The position numbers and the translations under genes were made by a program. A stretch of 64,000 nucleotides of DNA from Sympetrum striolatum (taxonomy: Eukaryota; Arthropoda; Insecta; Odonata; Libellulidae), in the NCBI GenBank assembly GCA_947579665.1, contig OX388341.1, positions 682,001 through 746,000 on the forward strand. The letters run 5' to 3'. Under the pieces are notes generated by a model, which searched no databases, had not been told where the DNA came from, and saw nothing but the letters and a program-made list of their open reading frames with translations. How positions within the stretch are numbered: the stretch's first letter is position 1; every line of letters starts with the position of its first letter. Positions 38,621 to 50,851 of the stretch are shown here, in pieces.

Positions 38621-40176
38621 CTGCTGTTAATTGAGATTAAGTTAGCTATTGCTATCAAAAATAAAATACAATCTCTTACGATTATTTTTCTCTTCCTGGC
38701 CATCATTAAGTCGAATCATCTGCAATACAATGGAGTCACTGGTGATGCTGCGGTGCTTAGAAAGATTAGGAGAGCCAGGAAGCGGAGGATGCCTAATAAA
38801 TTGAGTATTAAAATAAACAATGCGTATATTGTTTAACTGTCATTGCTGTTAATTGAGATTAAGTTAGCTATTGTTATCAATAATAGAATACAATCTCTTA
38901 CGATTCTTTTTCTCTTCCTGGCCATCATGAAGTCGAATCATCTGCAATACAATGGAGTCACTGGTGATGCTGCGGTGCTTAGAAAGATTAGGAGAGCCAG
39001 GAAGCGGAGGATGCCTAATAAATTGAGTATTAAAGTATACAATGCGTATATTGTTTAACTGTCATTGCTGTTAATTGAGATTAAGTTAGCTATTGTTATC
39101 AATAATAGAATACAATCTCTTACGATTCTTTTTCTCTTCCTGGCCATCATTAAGTCGAATCATCTGCAATACAATGGAGTCACTGGTGATGCTGCGGTGC
39201 TTAGAAAGATTAGGAGAGCCAGGAAGCGGAGGATGCCTAATAAATTGAGTATTAAAGTATACAATGCGTATTTTGTTTTTACTGTCATTGCTGTTAATTG
39301 AGATTAAGTTAGCTATTGTTATCAAAAATAAAACACAATCTCTTACGATACTTTTTCTCTTCCTGGCCATCATTAAGTCGAATCATCTGCAATACAATGG
39401 AGTCACTGCTGATGCTGCGGTGCTTAGAAGGATTAGGAGAGCAAGGAAGCGCAGGATGCCTAATAAATTGAGTATTAAAGTAAACAATGCGTATTTAGTT
39501 TAACTGTCATTGCTGTTAATTGAGACTAAGTTAGCTATTGATATCAAAAATAAAATACAATCTCTTACAATTCTTTCTCTCTTCTTGTCCATCATTAAGT
39601 CGAATCATCTGCAATACAATAGAGTTTGTGGTGATGCTGCGGTTCTTAGAAAGATTAGGAGAGCCAGGAAGAGGAGGATGCCTAATAAATTGAGTATTAA
39701 AGTATACAATGCGTATTTAGTTTTTACTGTCATTGCTGTTAATTGAGATTAAGTTAGCTACTTTTATCAAAAATAGAATACAATCTCTTACGATTCTTTT
39801 TCTCTTCCTGGCCATTATTAAGTCGAATCATCTGCAATACAATGGAGTCACTGGTGATGCTGCGGTGCTTTGAAAGAATAGGAGAACCAGGAAGCGGAGG
39901 ATGCCTAATAAATTGAGTATTAAAGTATACAATGCGTATTTAGTTTAACTGTCATTGCTGTTAATTGAGATTAAGTTAGCTATTGTTATCAAAAATAGAA
40001 TACAATCTCTTACGATTCTTTTTCTCTTCCTGGCCATCATTAACTCGAATCATCAGAAATACAATGGAGTCACTGGTGATGCTGCGGTGCTTAGAAAGAT
40101 TACGAGAGCCAGGAAGCGGAGGATGCCTAATAATTTGAGTATTAAAGTATACAATGCGTATTTAGTTTATCTGTCA

Positions 40177-40398
40177 TTGCTGTTAATTGAGATTAAGTTA
40201 GCTATTGTTATCAAAAATAGAATACAATCTCCTACGATTCTTTTTCTCTTCCTGGCCATCATTAAGTCGAATCATCTGCAATACAATGGAGTAACTGGCG
40301 ATGCTGCGGTGCTTAGAATGATTAGGAGAGCCAGGAAGCGGAGGATGCCTAATAAATTGAGTATTAAAGTATACAATGCGTATTTAGTTTATCTGTCA
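40177..40398 (+). repeat. Representative family 1 monomer (222 bp)
   Basis: Chosen because it is close to the family 1 consensus. In order it holds: an AT-rich inverted repeat near its start (40183-40196); an A-rich stretch; a 16-nt polypyrimidine tract (40238-40253); CCTGGCCATC; a middle part with GTCGAATCATC; the GTAACTGGCGATGCTG segment (GTCACTGGTGATGCTG in most copies); a purine-rich, GC-richer block (about 40327-40350, AGCCAGGAAGCGGAGGATG); and an AT-rich tail with GTATAC. GC is 36% for the consensus. Consensus CpGs lie in TACG, TCG, GCGG (twice) and GCGT. The usual TAA near the 3' end is TAT here, so the forward frame runs into the next monomer. Confidence 0.9.
40183..40196. other. TTAAT-N4-ATTAA inverted repeat (representative site)
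   Basis: A perfect 5+5 bp inverted repeat with a 4-nt spacer at monomer positions 7-20. It is present in most monomers of both families, although the spacer differs: TGAG, TGAA, GGAG, AGAG, TGAC, TCAG, TAAG and TTAG were all seen. TAAT-N4-ATTA resembles paired homeodomain sites, but binding is speculation. Altered arms do occur, for example in monomers starting at 22390, 41851, 44293, 44515, 49177 and 49621. Confidence 0.5.
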
Positions 40399-40842
40399 TT
40401 GCTGTTAATTGAGATTAAGTTAGCTATTGTTATCAAAAATAGAATACAATCTCCTACGATTCTTTTTCTCTTCCTGGCCATCATTAAGTCGAATCATCTT
40501 TTAAACAATGGAGTCACTGGTGATGCTGCGGTGCTTAGAAAGATTAGGAGAGCCAGGAAGCGGAGGATGCCTAATAAATTGAGTATTATAGTATACAATG
40601 CGTATTTAGTTTAACTGTCATTGCTGTTAATTGAGATTAAGTTAGCTTTTGTTATCAAAAATAGAATACAATCTCTTACGATTCTTTTTCTCTTCCTGGC
40701 CATCATTAAGTCGAATCATCTGCAATACAATGGAGTCACTGGTGATGCTGCGGTGCTAAGAAGGATTAGGAGAGCAAGAAAGCGCAGGATGCCTCAAAAA
40801 TTGAGTATTAAAGTATACAATAGGTATTTAGTTTAACTGTCA

Positions 40843-40963
40843 TTGCTGTTAATTTAGATTAAGTTAGCTATTGTTATCAATAATAGAATACAATCTCTTA
40901 CGATTCTTTTTCTCTTTCTGGCCATCATTAGGTTAAATCATCTTCAATACAAAGTAGTCACTG
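40843..40963 (+). repeat. 121-bp short monomer, class c variant
   Basis: Triplet GTT in place of GCT, with TTAATTTAGATTAAG at the start and TTAGGTTAAATC. Counterpart at 62260. Confidence 0.92.
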
Positions 40964-41628
40964 TTGCTGTTAATTGAGATTAAGTTAGCTATTGCTATCA
41001 AAAATAAAATACAATCTCTTACGATTATTTTTCTCTTCCTGGCCATCATTAAGTCGAATCATCTGCAATACAATGGAGTCACTGGTGATGCTGCGGTGCT
41101 TAGAAAGGTTAGGGAGCCAGGAAGCGGAGGATGCCTAATAAATTGAGTATTAAAGTATACAATGCGTATTTAGTTTAACTGTCATTGCTGTTAATTGACA
41201 TTAAGTTAGCTATTGTTATCAATAATAGAATACAATCTCTTACGATTCTTTTTCTCTTCCTGGCCATCATTAAGTCGAATCATATGCAATACAATGGAGT
41301 CACTGGTGATGCTGCGGTGCTTAGAAAGATTAGGAGAGCCAGGAAGTGGAGGATGCCTAATAAATTGAGTATTAAAGTATACAATGCGTATTTAGTTTAA
41401 CTGTCATTGCTTTTAATTGAGATTAAGTTAGCTTTTGTTATCAAAAATAGAATACAATCTCTTACGATTCTTTTTCTCTTCCTGGCCATCATTAAGCCGA
41501 ATCATCTTTAATACAATGGAGTCACTGGTGATGCTGCGGTGTTTAGAAAAATTAGGAGAGCCAGGAAGCGTAGGATGCCTAATAAATTGAGTATTAAAGT
41601 ATACAATGCGTATTTAGTTTAACTGTCG

Positions 41629-44600
41629 TTGCTGTTAATTGAGATTTAGTAAGCTATTGCTAACAAAAATAAAATTCAATCTCTTTCGATTCTTTTTTAC
41701 TTCCTGTCCATCATTAAGTCGAATCATCTGCAATACAAACGAGTCTGTGGTGAAGCTGCGGTGCTTAGAAAGATTAGGAGAGCCAGGAAGCGGAGGTTGC
41801 CTAATTATTTGAGTATTGAATTAAACAATGCGTATTTAGTTTAACTGTAATTGCTGTTAATTGAGAATAAGTTAACTATAGTTATCAAAAATAGAATACA
41901 ATCACTTACGATTCTTTCTCTCTTCCTGTCCATCATTTAGTCGAATCATCTGCAATAAAATGGAGTCTGTGGTGAAGCTGCGGTGCTTAGAAAGATTTGG
42001 AGAGCCAGGAAGCAGAGGATGCCTAATAAATTGAGTATTAAAGTAAACAATGCGTATTCAGTTTAACTGTCATTACTGTTAATGGAGATTAAGTTAACTA
42101 TTGTTATCAAAAATAGAATACAATCACTTACGATTCTTTCTCTCTTCCTGTCCATCATTATGTCCAATCATCTGCAATACAATGGAGTCTGTGGTGAAGC
42201 TGCGGTGCTTAGAAAGATTTGGAGAGCCAGGAAGCGGAGGATGCCTAATAAATTGAGTATTAAAGTAAACAATGCGTATTCAGTTTAACTGTCATTACTG
42301 TTAATGGAGATTAAGTTAACTATTGTTATCAAAAATAGAATACAATCACTTACGATTCTTTCTCTCTTCCTGTCCATCATTTAGTCGAATCATCTGCAAT
42401 AAAATGGAGTCTGTGGTGAAGCTGCGGTGCTTAGAAAGATTTGGAGAGCCAGGAAGCAGAGGATGCCTAATAAATTGAGTATTAAAGTAAACAATGCGTA
42501 TTCAGTTTAACTGTCATTACTGTTAATGGAGATTAAGTTAACTATTGTTATCAAAAATAGAATACAATCACTTACGATTCTTTCTCTCTTCCTGTCCATC
42601 ATTATGTCCAATCATCTGCAATACAATGGCGTCTGTGGTGAAGCTGCGGTGCTTAGAAAGATTTGGAGAGCCAGGAAGCAGAGGATGCCTAATAAATTGA
42701 GTATTAAAGTAAACAATGCGTATTCAGTTTAACTGTCATTACTGTTAATGGAGATTAAGTTAACTATTGTTATCAAAAATAGAATACAATCACTTACGAT
42801 TCTTTCTCTCTTCCTGTCCATCATTTAGTCGAATTATCTGCAATAAAATGGAGTCTGTGGTGAAGCTGCGGTGCTTAGAAAGATTTGGAGAGCCAGGAAG
42901 CGGAGGATGCCTAATAAATTGAGTATTAAAGTAAACAATGCGTATTCAGTTTAACTGTCATTACTGTTAATGGAGATTAAGTTAACTATTGTTATCAAAA
43001 ATAGAATACAATCACTTACGATTCTTTCTCTCTTCCTGTCCATCATTTAGTCGAATTATCTGCAATAAAATGGAGTCTGTGGTGAAGCTGCGGTGCTTAG
43101 AAAGATTTGGAGAGCCAGGAAGTGGAGGATGCCTAATAAATTGAGTATTAAAGTAAACAATGCGTATTCAGTTTAACTGTCATTACTGTTAATGGAGATT
43201 AAGTTAACTATTGTTATCAAAAATAGAATACAATCACTTACGATTCTTTCTCTCTTCCTGTCCATCATTTAGTCGAATTATCTGCAATAAAATGTAGTCA
43301 CTGGTGAAGCTGCGGTGCTTAGAAAGATTTGGAGAGCCAGGAAGCGGAGGATGCCTAATAAACTGAGTATTAAAGTAAACAATGCGTTTTCAGTTTAACT
43401 GTCATTACTGTTAATGGAGATTAAGTTAACTATTGTTATCAAAAATAGAATACAATCACTTACGATTCTTTCCCTCTTCCTGTCCATCATTATGTCGAAT
43501 CATCTGCAATAAAATGGAGTCTGTGGTGAAGCTGCGGTGCTTAGAAAGATTTGGAGAGCCAGGAAGCGGAGGATGCCTAATAAATTGAGTATTAAAGTAA
43601 ACAATGCGTATTTAGTTTAACTGTAATAGCTGTTAATTGAGATTAAGTTAACTAATGTTATCAAAAATGGAATACAATCACTTACGATTCTTTCTCTCTT
43701 CCTGTCCATCATTTAGTCGAATTATCTGCAATAAAATGGAGTCTGTGGTGAAGCTGCGGTGCTTAGAAAGATTTGGAGAGCCAGGAAGCGGAGGATGCCT
43801 AATAAATTGAGTATTAAAGTAAACAATGCGTATTCAGTTTAACTGTCATTACTGTTAATGGAGATTAAGTTAACTATTGTTATCAAAAATAGAATACAAT
43901 CACTTACGATTCTTTCTCTCTTCCTGTCCATCATTAAGTCGAATCAACTGCAATAAAATGGAGTCTGTGGTGAAGCTGCGGTGCTTAGAAAGATTTGGAG
44001 AGCCAGGAAGCGGAGGATGCCTAATAAATTGAGTATTAAAGTAAACAATGCGTATTTAGTTTAACTGTAATTGCTGTTAATTGAGATTAAGTTAACTATT
44101 GTTATCAAAAATAGAATACAATCACTTACGATTCTTTCTCTCTTCCTGCCCATCATTTAGTCGAATCATCTGCAATACAACGGAGTCTGTGGTGAAGCTG
44201 CGGAGCTTAGAAAGATTTGGACAGCCAGGAAGCGGAGGATGCCTAATAAATTGAGTATTGAAGTATACATTGTGTATTTAGTTTAACTGTCATTGCTGTT
44301 ATTTGAGATTAAGTTAACTATTGTTTTCAAAAATAGAATACAATCACTTCTGATTCTTTCTCTCTTCCTGTCCATCATTAAGTCGAATCATCTGCAATAC
44401 AATGGAGTCTGTGGTGAAGCTGCGGTGCATTGAAAGATTTGGAGAGCAAGGAAGCGGAAGATGCCTAATAAATTGAGTATTGAAGTAAACAATGCGTATT
44501 TAGTTTAACTGTCATTGCTGTAAATTGAAATTAAGTTGGCTATTGTTATCAAAAATAGAATACAATCACTTACGATTCTTTCTCTCTTCCTGTCCATCAT

Positions 44601-47600
44601 TTAGTCGAATCATCTGCAATAAAATGGAGTCTGTGGTGAAGCTGCGGTGCTTAGAAAGATTTGGAGAGCCAGGAAGCAGAGGATGCCTAATAAATTGAGT
44701 ATTAAAGTAAACAATGCGTATTCAGTTTAACTGTCATTACTGTTAATGGAGATTAAGTTAACTATTGTTATCAAAAATAGAATACAATCACTTACGATTC
44801 TTTCTCTCTTCCTGTCCATCATTATGTCCAATCATCTGCAATACAATGGAGTCTGTGGTGAAGCTGCGGTGCTTAGAAAGATTTGGAGAGCCAGGAAGCG
44901 GAGGATGCCTAATAAATTGAGTATTAAAGTAAACAATGCGTATTCAGTTTAACTGTCATTACTGTTAATGGAGATTAAGTTAACTATTGTTATCAAAAAT
45001 AGAATACAATCACTTACGATTCTTTCTCTCTTCCTGTCCATCATTTAGTCGAATTATCTGCAATAAAATGGAGTCTGTGGTGAAGCTGCGGTGCTTAGAA
45101 AGATTTGGAGAGCCAGGAAGCGGAGGATGCCTAATAAATTGAGTATTAAAGTAAACAATGCGTATTCAGTTTAACTGTCATTACTGTTAATGGAGATTAA
45201 GTTAACTATTGTTATCAAAAATAGAATACAATCACTTACGATTCTTTCTCTCTTCCTGTCCATCATTTAGTCGAATTATCTGCAATAAAATGGAGTCTGT
45301 GGTGAAGCTGCGGTGCTTAGAAAGATTTGGAGAGCCAGGAAGTGGAGGATGCCTAATAAATTGAGTATTAAAGTAAACAATGCGTATTCAGTTTAACAGT
45401 CATTACTGTTAATGGAGATTAAGTTAACTATTGTTATCAAAAATAGAATACAACCACTTACGATTCTTTCTCTCTTCCTGTCCATCATTTAGTCGAATTA
45501 TCCGCAATAAAATGTAGTCACTGGTGAAGCTGCGGTGCTTAGAAAGATTTGGAGAGCCAGGAAGCGGAGGATGCCTAATAAACTGAGTATTAAAGTAAAC
45601 AATGCGTATTCAGTTTAACTGTCATTACTGTTAATGGAGATTAAGTTAACTATTGTTATCAAAAATAGAATACAATCACTTACGATTCTTTCCCTCTTCC
45701 TGTCCATCATTATGTCGAATCATCTGCAATACTATGGAGTCTGTGGTGAAGCTGCGGTGCTTAGAAAGATTTGGAGAGCCAGGAAGCAGAGGATGCCTAA
45801 TAAATTGAGTATTAAAGTAAACAATGCGTATTCAGTTTAACTGTCATTACTGTTAATGGAGATTAAGTTAACTATTGTTATCAAAAATAGAATACAATCA
45901 CTTACGATTCTTTCTCTCTTCCTGTCCATCATTATGTCGAATCAACTGCAATAAAATGGAGTCTGTGGTGAAGCTGCGGTGCTTAGAAAGATTTGGAGAG
46001 CCAGGAAGCGGAGGATGCCTAATAAATTGAGTATTAAAGTAAACAATGCGTATTTAGTTTAACTGTAATAGCTGTTAATTGAGATTAAGTTAACTAATGT
46101 TATCAAAAATGGAATACAATCACTTACGAGTCTTTCTCTCTTCCTGTCCATCATTTAGTCGAATTATCTGCAATAAAATGGAGTCTGTGGTGAAGCTGCG
46201 GTGCTTAGAAAGATTTGGAGAGCCAGGAAGCGGAGGATGCCTAATAAATTGAGTATTAAAGTAAACAATGCGTATTCAGTTTAACTGTCATTACTGTTAA
46301 TGGAGATTAAGTTAACTATTGTTATCAAAAATAGAATACAATCACTTACGATTCTTTCTCTCTTCCTGTCCATCATTAAGTCGAATCAACTGCAATAAAA
46401 TGGAGTCTGTGGTGAAGCTGCGGTGCTTAGAAAGATTTGGAGAGCCAGGAAGCGGAGGATGCCTAATAAATTGAGTATTAAAGTAAACAATGCGTATTTA
46501 GTTTAACTGTAATTGCTGTTAATTGAGATTAAGTTAACTATTGTTATCAAAAATAGAATACAATCACTTACGATTCTTTCTCTCTTCCTGCCCATCATTT
46601 AGTCGAATCATCTGCAATACAACGGAGTCTGTGGTGAAGCTGCGGTGCTTAGAAAGATTTGGAGAGCCAGGAAGCGGAGGATGCCTAATAAATTGAGTAT
46701 TGAAGTATACATTGTGTATTTAGTTTAACTGTCATTGCTGTTATTTGAGATTAAGTTAACTATTGTTTTCAAAAATAGAATACAATCACTTCTGATTCTT
46801 TCTCTCTTCCTGTCCATCATTAAGTCGAATCATCTGCAATACAATGGAGTCTGTGGTGAAGCTGCGGTGCATTGAAAGATTTGGAGAGCAAGGAAGCGGA
46901 AGATGCCTAATAAATTGAGTATTAAAGTAAACAATGCGTATTTAGTTTAACTGTAATAGCTGTTAATTGAGATTAAGTTAACTAATGTTATCAAAAATGG
47001 AATACAATCACTTACGATTCTTTCTCTCTTCCTGTCCATCATTAAGTCGAATCAACTGCAATAAAATGGAGTCTGTGGTGAAGCTGCGGTGCTTAGAAAG
47101 ATTTGGAGAGCCAGGAAGCGGAGGATGCCTAATAAATTGAGTATTAAAGTAAACAATGCGTATTCAGTTTAACTGTCATTACTGTTAATGGAGATTAAGT
47201 TAACTATTGTTATCAAAAATAGAATACAATCACTTACGATTCTTTCTCTCTTCCTGTCCATCATTAAGTCGAATCAACTGCAATAAAATGGAGTCTGTGG
47301 TGAAGCTGCGGTGCTTAGAAAGATTTGGAGAGCCAGGAAGCGGAGGATGCCTAATAAATTGAGTATTAAAGTAAACAATGCGTATTCAGTTTAACTGTCA
47401 TTACTGTTAATGGAGATTAAGTTAACTATTGTTATCAAAAATAGAATACAATCACTTACGATTCTTTCTCTCTTCCTGCCCATCATTTAGTCGAATCATC
47501 TGCAATACAACGGAGTCTGTGGTGAAGCTGCGGAGCTTAGAAAGATTTGGAGAGCCAGGAAGCGGAGGATGCCTAATAAATTGAGTATTAAAGTAAACAA

Positions 47601-48288
47601 TGCGTATTTAGTTTAACTGTAATAGCTGTTAATTGAGATTAAGTTAACTAATGTTATCAAAAATGGAATACAATCACTTACGATTCTTTCTCTCTTCCTG
47701 TCCATCATTTAGTCGAATTATCTGCAATAAAATGGAGTCTGTGGTGAAGCTGCGGTGCTTAGAAAGATTTGGAGAGCCAGGAAGCGGAGGATGCCTAATA
47801 AATTGAGTATTAAAGTAAACAATGCGTATTCAGTTTAACTGTCATTACTGTTAATGGAGATTAAGTTAACTATTGTTATCAAAAATAGAATACAATCACT
47901 TACGATTCTTTCTCTCTTCCTGTCCATCATTAAGTCGAATCAACTGCAATAAAATGGAGTCTGTGGTGAAGCTGCGGTGCTTAGAAAGATTTGGAGAGCC
48001 AGGAAGCGGAGGATGCCTAATAAATTGAGTATTAAAGTAAACAATGCGTATTCAGTTTAACTGTCATTACTGTTAATGGAGATTAAGTTAACTATTGTTA
48101 TCAAAAATAGAATACAATCACTTACGATTCTTTCTCTCTTCCTGCCCATCATTTAGTCGAATCATCTGCAATACAACGGAGTCTGTGGTGAAGCTGCGGA
48201 GCTTAGAAAGATTTGGACAGCCAGGAAGCGGAGGATGCCTAATAAATTGAGTATTGAAGTATACATTGTGTATTTAGTTTAACTGTCA
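41629..48288 (+). repeat. Family 2 block with nested HORs
   Basis: Thirty monomers, all 222 bp. The copy at 41629 is transitional; from 41851 all read GTCTGTGGTG or close variants, with AAGTTAAC, CACTTACG and CTCTCTTCCTGTCC. Monomers 42739 to 43405 recur at 44959 to 45625 (spacing 2220), and 43627-44514 recurs at 46069-46956 (spacing 2442, one extra monomer between). Trimers 46957-47622 and 47623-48288 follow. No short monomer occurs here. Confidence 0.85.
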
Positions 48289-50851
48289 TTGCTGTTATTT
48301 GAGATTAAGTTAACTATTGTTTTCAAAAATAGATTACAATCACTTCTGATTCTTTCTCTCTTCCTGTCCATCATTAAGTCGAATCATCTGCAATACAATG
48401 GAGTCTGTGGTGAAGCTGCGGTGCATTGAAAGATTTGGAGAGCAAGGAAGCGGAAGATGCCTAATAAATTGAGTATTGAAGTAAACAATGCGTATTTAGT
48501 TTAACTGTCATTGCTGTAAATTGAAATTAAGTTGGCTATTGTTATCAAAAATAGAATACAATCACTTACGATTCTTTCTCTCTTCCTGTCCATCATTTAG
48601 TCGAATCATCTGCAATACAACGGAGTCTGTGGTGAAGCTGCGGAGCTTAGAAAGATTTGGACAGCCAGGAAGCGGAGGATGCCTAATAAATTGAGTATTG
48701 AAGTATACATTGTGTATTTAGTTTAACTGTCATTGCTGTTATTTGAGATTAAGTTAACTATTGTTTTCAAAAATAGAATACAATCTCTTCTGATTCTTTC
48801 TCTCTTCCTGTCCATCATTAAGTCGAATCATCTGCAATACAATGGAGTCTATGGTGAAACTGCGGTGCATAGAAAGATTTGGAGAGCAAGGAAGCGGAAG
48901 ATGCCTAATAAATTGAGTATTGAAGTAAACAATGCGTATTTAGTTTATCTGTCATTGCTGTAAATTGAAATTAAGTTTGCTATTGTTATCAAAAATAGAA
49001 TACAATCACTTACGATTCTTTCTCTCTTCCTGTCCATCATTTAGTCGAATCATCTGCAATACAATGGAGTCTGTGGTGAAGCTGCGGTGCATTGAAAGAT
49101 TTGGAGAGCCAGGAAGTGGAAGATGCCTAATAAATTGAGTATTGGAGTAAACAATGCGTATATAGTTTAACTGTCATTGCTGTTAATTGGGATTGAGTTG
49201 GCTATTGTTATCAAAAATAGAATACAAACACTTACGATTCTTTCTCTCTTCCTGTCCATCATTTAGTCGAATTATCTGCAATAAAATGGAGTCTGTGGTG
49301 AAGCTGCGGTGCTTAGAAAGATTTGGAGAGCCAGGAAGTGGAGGATGCCTAATAAATTGAGTATTAAAGTAAACAATGCGTATTCAGTTTAACAGTCATT
49401 ACTGTTAATGGAGATTAAGTTACCTATTGTTATCAAAAATAGAATACAATCACTTACGATTCTTTCTCTCTTCCTGTCCATCATTTAGTCGAATTATCTG
49501 CAATAAAATGTAGTCACTGGTGAAGCTGCGGTGCTTAGAAAGATTTGGAGAGCCAGGAAGCGGAGGATGCCTAATAAACTGAGTATTAAAGTAAACAATG
49601 CGTATTCAGTTTAACTGTCATTACTGTTATTGGAGATTAAGTTAACTATTGTTATCAAAAATAGAATACAATCACTTACGATTCTTTCCCTCTTCCTGTC
49701 CATCATTATGTCGAATCATCTGCAATACTATGGAGTCTGTGGTGAAGCTGCGGTGCTTAGAAAGATTTGGAGAGCCAGGAAGCAGAGGATGCCTAATAAA
49801 TTGAGTATTAAAGTAAACAATGCGTATTCAGTTTAACTGTCATTACTGTTAATGGAGATTAAGTTAACTATTGTTATCAAAAATAGAATACAATCACTTA
49901 CGATTCTTTCTCTCTTCCTGTCCATCATTATGTCGAATCAACTGCAATAAAATGGAGTCTGTGGTGAAGCTGCGGTGCTTAGAAAGATTTGGAGAGCCAG
50001 GAAGCGGAGGATGCCTAATAAATTGAGTATTAAAGTAAACAATGCGTATTTAGTTTAACTGTAATAGCTGTTAATTGAGATTAAGTTAACTAATGTTATC
50101 AAAAATGGAATACAATCACTTACGATTCTTTCTCTCTTCCTGTCCATCATTTAGTCGAATTATCTGCAATAAAATGGAGTCTGTGGTGAAGCTGCGGTGC
50201 TTAGAAAGATTTGGAGAGCCAGGAAGCGGAGGATGCCTAATAAATTGAGTATTAAAGTAAACAATGCGTTTTTAGTTTAACTGTCATTGCTGTTAATTGA
50301 GATTAAGTTAGCTTTTGTTATCAAATATAGAATACAATCTCTTACGATTCTTTTTCTCTTCCTGGCCATCATTAAGTCGAATCATCTGCAATACAATGGA
50401 GTCACTGGTGATGCTGCGGTGCTAAGAAGGATTAGGAGAGCAAGAAAGCGCAGGATGCCTCTTAAATTGAGTATTAAAGTATACAATAGGTATTTAGTTT
50501 AACTGTCATTGCTGTTAATTGAGATTAAGTTAGCTATTGTTATCAATAATAGAATACAATCTCTTACGATTCTTTTTCTCTTTCTGGCCATCATTAAGTT
50601 GAATCATCTTCAATACAAAGTAGTCACTGCTGCTGTTAATTGAGATTAAGTTAGCTATTGCTATCATAAATAAAATACAATCTCTTACGATTATTTTACT
50701 CTTCCTGGCCATCATTAAAACGAATCATCTGCAATACAATGGAGTCACTGGTGATGCTGCGGTGCTTAGAAAGATTAGGAGAGCCAGGAAGCGGAGGATG
50801 CCTAATAAATAGAGTATTAAAGTATACAATGCGTATTTAGTTTAACTGTCA
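48289..50851 (+). repeat. 2563-bp tandem unit, copy 1
   Basis: Nine family 2 monomers (48289-50286), then a 565-bp family 1 piece (50287-50851: 222+121+222). The whole is repeated directly at 50852-53414. Shared private marks are AGATTACAATC near the start, GGGATTGAGTTGG, CTGTTATTGGAG and TTTTACTCTTCC. The length equals 11 x 222 + 121. Confidence 0.9.
50509..50629 (+). repeat. 121-bp short monomer, class c, inside the 565-bp family 1 piece
   Basis: Triplet GCT. Same as 28283, embedded between family 2 stretches by the 2563-bp tandem duplication. Confidence 0.92.

Larger units (their letters stand above)
39955..40614 (+). other. Longest open frame (219 codons), three fused monomers, not judged a gene
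   Basis: Each monomer is open for about 72 codons in one forward frame and normally ends in TAA. Here two successive TAA codons are TAT, so three monomers read through. The frame opens with TTG; the first in-frame ATG of a monomer lies near its 3' end (ATGCCTAAT). The translation is hydrophobic at first and then basic (RKRR-like), with no family I recognise. Nearby monomers carry one-base indels (221 and 223 bp) and internal TAA (CATCTTTAA form), so the frame is not maintained across the array. I read it as a by-product of a repeat length divisible by three. Confidence 0.75.
37148..41628 (+). repeat. Family 1 block right of the 3372-bp units
   Basis: Starts with two monomers related to 31858 and 32080; the second (37370) is a short version of its full-length relative. 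It then follows 27496-30847 with monomer losses (spacing 10217, then 9773, then 9551). It carries short monomers at 37370, 37935, 38500 and 40843 and the longest read-through frame (39955-40614). The last monomers, 41185 and 41407, lead into family 2. Confidence 0.82.
28035..42583 (+). repeat. Large segmental duplication, copy 1 (about 14.5 kb)
   Basis: Corresponds to 52824-64000. Spacing is 24789 bp for 28035 to about 33740 and 21417 bp from about 33211 to 42583; the 3372-bp change equals one extra tandem unit in this copy. Private variants are shared in order: TTTTACTCTTCC, AAATAGAGTATT, CATGAAGTCG, CATCTTTTAAAC and GTACCTGGTG. Its right end is set by the window end, not by loss of similarity. 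Confidence 0.9.

Noticed and set aside
40238..40253. Triplex-forming (H-DNA) tract
   Set aside because: The 16-nt pyrimidine run has only a 9-bp mirror symmetry (TCTTTTTCT), too short to claim.
40327..40350. True CENP-B box
   Set aside because: Only the GGAAGCGG half matches; the essential TTCG is absent and the end reads AG in place of GA.
40177..40398. tRNA-derived SINE origin (TCGAATC resembles a pol III B box; TAGC upstream resembles an A box start)
   Set aside because: Only the 7-nt core matches the B box, the A box match is poor, the spacing is about 70 nt, and a TTTTT pol III terminator lies between them.
40177..40398. Monomer as an ancient internal duplication
   Set aside because: The two halves share only very short strings (TGCTG, ATTAAG); no convincing internal repeat was seen.
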